Shown: piece by piece, positions 37,048 through 41,070 of the stretch
How positions within the stretch are numbered: the stretch's first letter is position 1
Layout: every line of letters begins with the position of its first letter
Source: an uncultured Bacilli bacterium
GTDB lineage: Bacteria; Bacillota_I; Bacilli_A; RF39; UBA660
NCBI GenBank assembly: GCA_944359625.1
Contig: CALVSW010000010.1
Span: forward strand, 1-41,070
Length of the DNA: 41,070 nucleotides
Direction of reading: 5' to 3'
Made by a program: the position numbers and the translations under genes
Notes under the pieces: generated by a model
Told to the model about the DNA's origin: nothing
Databases searched by the model: none
The model's input: the letters and a program-made list of their open reading frames with translations, nothing else

Positions 37048-37695
37048 TTATTTTGCTTGTTTATTAAAAGCATCTTTGGCAGCTTCTTGTTCTGCTTCTT
37101 TCTTTGATTTACCAGTACCACGACCAAATATTACATCATCAATACGGACTTCTACGGTAAAAAGTCGATCATGGGCTGGACCAGTTTCGGATACAACTAC
37201 ATATTCTAAAGTTTTCTTATTCATTTGGGTTAATTCTTGTAAAGCACTCTTATAATCACTTAAATAAACTTCATTTTTTTTAATATGAGGAATAACTACT
37301 TGATAAATATATTTTTTAGCAACTTCAAAACCTTTATCTAAATAGATACAACCTAATATAGCTTCAAATATATCAGCAATAATCGTTTCATTTATATCAT
37401 TTAATTGACCATGACCTACTCTAATATAAGATATATAACCTATTTCTTTAGCATATCTATATAAAGCTTCTTCACATACATAAGATGCTCTTTTCTTAGT
37501 CATACCACCTTCTTTTAAATGATCATTTAAATATAAGTATTCACTAATAATAAGTTGTAAGACAGCATCACCTAAAAATTCTAAACGTTCATAAGAATTA
37601 CAATTATGTTCATTAGCATAACTAGTATGTGTTAAAGCTTCTAATAATAAATCTTTATTAGTAATATTTATATTATATTTATCTAAAAAATTCAT
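37048..37695 (-). CDS. rnc: Ribonuclease III
   Basis: A 215-aa double-strand-specific endoribonuclease. The RNase III signature ERLEFLGDAVLQLIISEYLY (about 36-55) supplies the metal-binding acids, with further acidic residues in ETIIADIFEAILGCIYLDKG (about 103-122). A dsRNA-binding domain occupies about 143-213 (GTGKSKKEAEQEAAKDA). AGGAAAGAG precedes ATG 37695. It processes rRNA precursors and cleaves structured RNAs, and is placed upstream of smc as in B. subtilis. Confidence 0.98.
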   Translation of the reverse strand: MNFLDKYNINITNKDLLLEALTHTSYANEHNCNSYERLEFLGDAVLQLIISEYLYLNDHLKEGGMTKKRASYVCEEALYRYAKEIGYISYIRVGHGQLNDINETIIADIFEAILGCIYLDKGFEVAKKYIYQVVIPHIKKNEVYLSDYKSALQELTQMNKKTLEYVVVSETGPAHDRLFTVEVRIDDVIFGRGTGKSKKEAEQEAAKDAFNKQAK

Positions 37696-37776
37696 AAGAC
37701 ATCTCTTTCCTATTAATTACTAACTAAATTATATCAAAAAATCCCTTATTTATAAACTAAAATAAGGGAATATATA

Positions 37777-38133
37777 TTATAATTCATAATAACTTTTAAT
37801 CTCCTTTAATAAATTAAGAGCATCTTCTTTTGATAATTCATCAATATTAATATTTTTTAATTCTTTAATAACATCAATATCTTGTATTTCATCTATAACT
37901 TCAACGTCTAATTTTAAATTCTTAAATACCCTTAAATAATCATCTAATCTCTCAACAGGAAAGCCACATTTATTATATTCATTACTAAATTTAGTAATTT
38001 TTAAAACCATATAATTATTAATAGTATTAACATCTTCTCCTATAAATATATAAAATTTACCTACTTTAAATAAATATAACTTATCTTTATTCTTACTTTT
38101 TAACCTATTATATTCTCTAACTATCTTTGACAC
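37777..38133 (-). CDS. Stand-alone MutS domain I-like protein
   Basis: A 118-aa protein starting at GTG 38133 (GGGTGT upstream). Residues about 5-80 match the mismatch-recognition domain I of MutS: YNRLKSKNKDKLYLFKVGKF corresponds to the ...PDxLLFxxGDF... block, followed by the YIFIGED and NKCGFPVERLDDYLR equivalents (MutS: CGxPxHxxxxYL). The mismatch-reading Phe-x-Glu is only partly kept: FYE reads FYI here. The last 35 residues are helical. No MutS ATPase or connector domain follows. It may bind DNA or have been recruited to another role; it is not a mutS fragment by recent truncation since the frame and start are intact. Confidence 0.6.
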   Translation of the reverse strand: MSKIVREYNRLKSKNKDKLYLFKVGKFYIFIGEDVNTINNYMVLKITKFSNEYNKCGFPVERLDDYLRVFKNLKLDVEVIDEIQDIDVIKELKNINIDELSKEDALNLLKEIKSYYEL

Positions 38134-38200
38134 TATTACACCCTATTCCATTACTAATTTACCTTTATTTACCAATTATTGTCAATACTTATTTTCAAAA

Positions 38201-38240
38201 AAAATGTTTGGCTTCTTTATCTAAAGAAGCCAAACATTTT
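38201..38240. terminator. Strong bidirectional terminator
   Basis: An 18-bp perfect stem (38201-38218 with 38223-38240) with a 4-base loop; T-runs on both sides. It would end the surface-protein transcript on the minus strand. Confidence 0.93.
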
Positions 38241-38335
38241 TCCAAACCTGTCTTGGTTTTCTTCTCGTAAATTATTTTTTTCTTAACATTTTATTATTTT
38301 TCCTCGTCAAATGGGTATTTCTGTGCAAATGTGCA

Positions 38336-38358
38336 GAATAGCTGTTTCACAGCTATTC
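38336..38358 (-). promoter_or_regulatory. DGR-type target hairpin after the variable region
   Basis: GAATAGCTGT pairs perfectly with ACAGCTATTC around three bases, a 10-bp stem. The stop codon of the surface-protein gene (TAG) lies in the stem. There is no T-run, so it is not a terminator; that follows at 38201-38240. In the Bordetella phage DGR a short inverted repeat just past the variable region is needed for target recognition, and this has the same position. Confidence 0.6.
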
Positions 38359-39816
38359 GGAAGACAACACAACCCGGAACGAATTGTAGGAATACGCATC
38401 ACCACTGTAGTCGTTGAAGTAGAAGACCCCCGCATAAGAGCCATCGCTGTAGTAGCCACCGCGTAGGAACCACGGCTCAGACGAATTGACAAAGTACGCG
38501 TAATCGCCATTCCATCCCTGCGTTTCCTTAGTAGCATCACCTAACTTACCATTAGATATTGATGAACCAGTATATACATCATAATACTTACTATCAATAC
38601 TACCAAAATCGATTCCAGAAGAACCAACGGTTTTATTGTTATTTCCCATGACGTACTCCCAGGCTCCACCACTCATATCATATATTCCATAGATGTTACC
38701 AGTAGTAGAGGCATTCACACCAGTTGATGTATTCCAAGCATTACAAGTGGTACTATCTGCTGCTGATACACTATCTCCAGCACATCCAGTAGTGTAATTA
38801 TTATTTGGATTTATCCACACTTCACATTCAGATGAAGTACATGAACCAGATGCTTCGTATCTCCCATACTTAGAATTAGTAAGATAAGCTACCGCACCCC
38901 ATTCCATATTCTTCATCATATGAGTATCGACTTCAGATGCAGATAAACCATATTTAGCATTTGTTTCAATGGCACGGGAAGCATTGAACATATCGCCTAT
39001 TGTTATATCTCGTAAGCTAGACACATTTGGTATTATCTTAACATCAGATGTTGAATTACTTGATTCAAACTTACCAACCCAAATTCCATTTAATTCGGTT
39101 GTACCAAAAGTGAATGCTGGGTGGGTTAACCATTCACTATTTTGGCTACCACTTGATTTCGAAGTTGTAGAATTTTCAAATTCAACTTCAATCATCTGTG
39201 CAGATGTAGTTGCTCCACTAACATTAAATAACTTATACTTATACCTTGGTATCCATACATACATCTGTAAAACATCGGAAATACTAACTGGTGTTCCTGA
39301 TTTAAAAGAACCATCATCATTTATATATTTTGCTTTTGTTGTAGTATTACTTTGATCTATAAGTATTGCATTTGCCCACTCATGATTATCATAGTTATAC
39401 CATTCACTACTTATATCAGCAACAACAATATCATTGTTATTACTACTATCATAAGTAACTGGAATTAAACCAGCATATAGTTCTGGAACTGATGCAGCAC
39501 TACCATCAAGATATAGGTCTTTTCTAGTAGTAAAACTTACACTACATCTAGTACCTGTTTGAGTAGCATTATAGATTGTTATTGCCCAGTTATCATAATC
39601 CCAGGTAGCATTAGCACCCTTATCACAAGTTATTGATACATCATAATTACCTTTTTCAGGTATCGTATTAGTTTCTTGTCCATCTACAAAGTAAGCTAAA
39701 TAACTATCATCTATGGGAGTAACTTTAGGTTTATTATAGTTGTCAATAATTGTTAAACTTATTAAAGATATACTTATTATTAAAGAAGTTATTAAAATTA
39801 TTATATACTTTTTCAT
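38353..39816 (-). CDS. Surface protein with C-terminal C-type-lectin-like fold and DGR-type variable region
   Basis: A 487-aa membrane-anchored or exported protein: basic start and hydrophobic helix (about 3-24), then a small Cys-containing domain (about 40-100), a Ser/Thr/Asn-rich middle, and a C-terminal formylglycine-enzyme/C-type-lectin-like domain with GNIYGIYDMSGGAWEYVMG (about 370-388) and the closing FLRGG...AGVFYF...SFRVVLSS. In the last 40 codons the residues between these constant blocks are almost all NNC or NNT codons (Tyr, Ser, Asp, Asn), and the GC content is sharply higher than upstream, as when an AAC-rich template is copied with adenine errors. GAGAGGATAAG precedes ATG 39816. 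Likely an adhesin or ligand-binding protein. Confidence 0.82.
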   Translation of the reverse strand: MKKYIIILITSLIISISLISLTIIDNYNKPKVTPIDDSYLAYFVDGQETNTIPEKGNYDVSITCDKGANATWDYDNWAITIYNATQTGTRCSVSFTTRKDLYLDGSAASVPELYAGLIPVTYDSSNNNDIVVADISSEWYNYDNHEWANAILIDQSNTTTKAKYINDDGSFKSGTPVSISDVLQMYVWIPRYKYKLFNVSGATTSAQMIEVEFENSTTSKSSGSQNSEWLTHPAFTFGTTELNGIWVGKFESSNSTSDVKIIPNVSSLRDITIGDMFNASRAIETNAKYGLSASEVDTHMMKNMEWGAVAYLTNSKYGRYEASGSCTSSECEVWINPNNNYTTGCAGDSVSAADSTTCNAWNTSTGVNASTTGNIYGIYDMSGGAWEYVMGNNNKTVGSSGIDFGSIDSKYYDVYTGSSISNGKLGDATKETQGWNGDYAYFVNSSEPWFLRGGYYSDGSYAGVFYFNDYSGDAYSYNSFRVVLSSE

Positions 39817-39835
39817 ATCTTATCCTCTCAATTAT

Positions 39836-39865
39836 ATTTTAGCATTAATTATTTACTATAGTCAA
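39836..39865 (-). promoter_or_regulatory. Promoter of the surface-protein gene
   Basis: On the minus strand TTGACT (39860-39865), 18-bp spacer, TAAAAT (39836-39841). Confidence 0.7.
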
Positions 39866-39867
39866 TG

Positions 39868-39896
39868 TTTACTTATAAAAAAATATATAGTAAAAT
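39868..39896 (+). promoter_or_regulatory. Promoter of yidD
   Basis: TTTACT (39868-39873), 17-bp spacer, TAAAAT (39891-39896). Its -35 box lies two bases from the divergent -35 box. Confidence 0.65.
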
Positions 39897-39910
39897 ATTA
39901 GTGATGGAAG

Positions 39911-40147
39911 ATGAAATATATTATTATTAAATTAATTAAGTTATATCAATTAATACCTATTAATAGTCATTATCATTGTCGTTTCTATCCTACTTGTTCT
40001 AATTATATGATAGAGGCTTTAAATGAATATGGTACTATTAAAGGGTTATATTTAGGTATTAAAAGAATATTAAGATGTAATCCTTTTAATAAACATTATG
40101 GGTATGATCCATTAATTAGGAAGGAAGATTATGAAAAGAATATCTAA
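39911..40147 (+). CDS. yidD: Membrane protein insertion efficiency factor YidD
   Basis: A 78-aa protein with the full YidD signature: [20 protein letters not shown] then CSNYMIEAL and [17 protein letters not shown]. The two or three conserved cysteines and the amphipathic N-terminal helix are present. YidD helps YidC insert proteins into the membrane. It overlaps the following lipoprotein gene by 17 bp, so the two are translationally coupled; the usual neighbours rpmH, rnpA and yidC are not here. Confidence 0.95.
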   Translation: MKYIIIKLIKLYQLIPINSHYHCRFYPTCSNYMIEALNEYGTIKGLYLGIKRILRCNPFNKHYGYDPLIRKEDYEKNI

Positions 40148-40997
40148 GTTATTATGTTTAGTTATCTCTTTATTTATGTTATCGGGATGTTTTAAAAGAG
40201 ATAATATGGAAGGAATAAATATTATTACAAGTGTTTATCCAATTGAATATATTGTAGATACTTTATATGGAAATTATGCAAATATTAGTAGTATTTACCC
40301 TAGTGGAGTTGATGTTTATACTTATGAATTAACAGAAAAACAAATTGATGATTATAGTAAAGCTGATTTATTTGTATATAATGGTTTAAGTGATGAAAAA
40401 CAAATAGCTAGAAATTTTATTAATAAGAATAAAAATATGAAAATTATTGATGTTAGTTATGGGTTAAATATTGAATATGGTAATACTCCGGAAGAATTAT
40501 GGTTAAGTCCTAATAACTTTTTAATGTTAGCAACTACTATTAAAAATAATTTATGTGATTTTATAAGTAGTAAATATATTATAGAAGAAATTAATCGTAA
40601 TTATAATGATTTACAAGAAAAAGTATCTATCTTAGATGCTAATTTAAGAGCAGTTGGTTATGCTGCTAGTAGTAAAGAACAAGAAACTATTATTGTTAGT
40701 TCTAATATATTTAAATTTTTAGAAAATTATGGATTTAAAGTTATATCTTTAGAAGATAGTGATACTAATATCGAAAGTATTAAAGATAATTTTAAGAATG
40801 GAAATTATAAAAATTTATTTATAAAAAAGAATGAAAGTTCTGATATAATTACGGAATTAAAAGATAAATATAAAGCTAATGTTATTGAAATAAACTTAAT
40901 GAATGTTTTAGATGAAACAGAAAAAGAAAATAATAATGATTATTTATATATTATGAATAAGTTTTTAACTACGATAAGTGATGCTACTTTAGCATAA
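40131..40997 (+). CDS. ZnuA/AdcA-like substrate-binding lipoprotein lacking metal-ligand histidines
   Basis: A 288-aa protein with a lipoprotein signal (lipobox LSGC, Cys20). The fold of cluster A-I metal-binding proteins is recognisable: [20 protein letters not shown], then [20 protein letters not shown] with KADLFVYNG, and the C-terminal half. The usual ligands are gone: PHTYE reads VYTYE, the DPHxW motif reads EELWLSP, and the third His region reads VSSNIFKFL. It may bind something other than zinc or manganese, or no metal. No ABC permease or ATPase is in the window. Its stop codon TAA at 40995-40997 straddles the boundary with the group II intron. Confidence 0.75.
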   Translation: MKRISKLLCLVISLFMLSGCFKRDNMEGINIITSVYPIEYIVDTLYGNYANISSIYPSGVDVYTYELTEKQIDDYSKADLFVYNGLSDEKQIARNFINKNKNMKIIDVSYGLNIEYGNTPEELWLSPNNFLMLATTIKNNLCDFISSKYIIEEINRNYNDLQEKVSILDANLRAVGYAASSKEQETIIVSSNIFKFLENYGFKVISLEDSDTNIESIKDNFKNGNYKNLFIKKNESSDIITELKDKYKANVIEINLMNVLDETEKENNNDYLYIMNKFLTTISDATLA

Positions 40998-41070
40998 TCG
41001 AGTAGAGGAAAATAAATAGATTATTTTGCCCCTCTCACACCACCGTACGTACGGTTCGCGTATACGGCGG
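40997..41070 (-). mobile_element. 3' end of a group II intron (domains V and VI), continuing past the window
   Basis: Read on the minus strand from 41070. Domain V: an 8-bp helix (CCGCCGTA with TACGGTGG) containing the CGC catalytic triad, a CG two-base bulge, a 4-bp helix TACG/CGTA and a CGAAC loop (41040-41070). Domain VI: AGAGG/CCTCT and AAAATAA/TTATTTT (about 41005-41036). The 3' end is ACTCGAT at 40997. The CGC triad and the ...CTACTCGAT ending are typical of group IIC introns. The reverse transcriptase ORF and 5' end lie beyond the right edge. Confidence 0.85.

Noticed and set aside
38201-38240. 18-bp inverted repeat considered as an insertion-sequence end
   Set aside because: It has a 4-base loop and flanking T-runs and lies at a gene end, so it is a terminator; no transposase is near.
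38307-38540. A second minus-strand frame over the variable end of the surface protein
   Set aside because: It is open only because the variable region is GC-rich; it lacks conservation, a ribosome site and any relation to the lectin-like domain.
1-41070. Mycoplasma genetic code (TGA as Trp)
   Set aside because: TGA is used as a stop in rpoB, rmuC and other genes, and Trp is coded by TGG in the conserved proteins.
1-41070. A DGR reverse transcriptase or Avd-type accessory protein within the window
   Set aside because: No translated frame on either strand contains a reverse-transcriptase active-site pattern or a recognisable accessory helical-bundle gene beside the repeats.

Overview
This is an AT-rich, low-GC Gram-positive chromosome segment that uses the standard bacterial code: TGA is used as a stop (for example rpoB and rmuC). 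The single-copy housekeeping genes (rpoB, rpoC, gltX, rny, recA, uppP, rnc, smc, RNase J, thiI, yidD), the GGTGAT/AGGTGG-type ribosome sites, and a YunB-like sporulation protein suggest an uncultured, probably gut-associated member of the Bacilli (RF39/RFN20-like). That placement is inference. Most genes lie on the minus strand.

Layout. 1-5750: tRNA-Leu, an S1-domain protein, a Nfu Fe-S scaffold, hypothetical and tail-anchored proteins, YunB and a ferredoxin. 5780-13320: rpoBC, with a short GC-rich repeat cassette wedged between the rpoC and ferredoxin terminators. 13320-16070: a leader or intergenic region with a hairpin and a possible 48-codon ORF, tRNA-Met, tRNA-Gln(CTG), gltX and tRNA-Glu(CTC). 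16137-23072: an M23/SH3 hydrolase, a second cassette, rny, a class A PBP, recA, a small membrane protein and uppP. 23100-23960: cassette, template-like repeat, cassette. 23946-27013: a frame-split membrane metalloprotease, rmuC and a prepilin-like protein. 27115-38133: RNase J, a 618-aa orphan, thiI, a methyltransferase, a HAD phosphatase, smc, rnc and a stand-alone MutS domain I protein. 38353-40997: a large C-type-lectin-like surface protein facing yidD and a ZnuA-like lipoprotein. 40997-41070: the 3' end of a group II intron on the minus strand.

The most notable content is a dispersed set of sequences that look like parts of diversity-generating retroelements (DGRs). Four orphan cassettes (5786-5972, 17069-17281, 23107-23322, 23771-23962) share a constant 5' arm and a constant 3' arm around a hypervariable core of 113 or 116 bp. 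A fifth copy of the core (23426-23538) has AAC/AAT codons at most of the variable positions, as a DGR template repeat does. Most differences between it and the cassettes fall at its adenines. A second, unrelated DGR-type variable region ends the surface protein at 38353-39816. It is followed at once by a perfect 10-bp hairpin, the arrangement seen at DGR target sites. No DGR reverse transcriptase is encoded in the window, so any mutagenesis must act in trans or be extinct.

Other points of note are a rifampicin-site substitution pattern in RpoB, a frameshift at a seven-T run that splits a zinc protease, and a ZnuA-like lipoprotein lacking the usual metal-ligand histidines.
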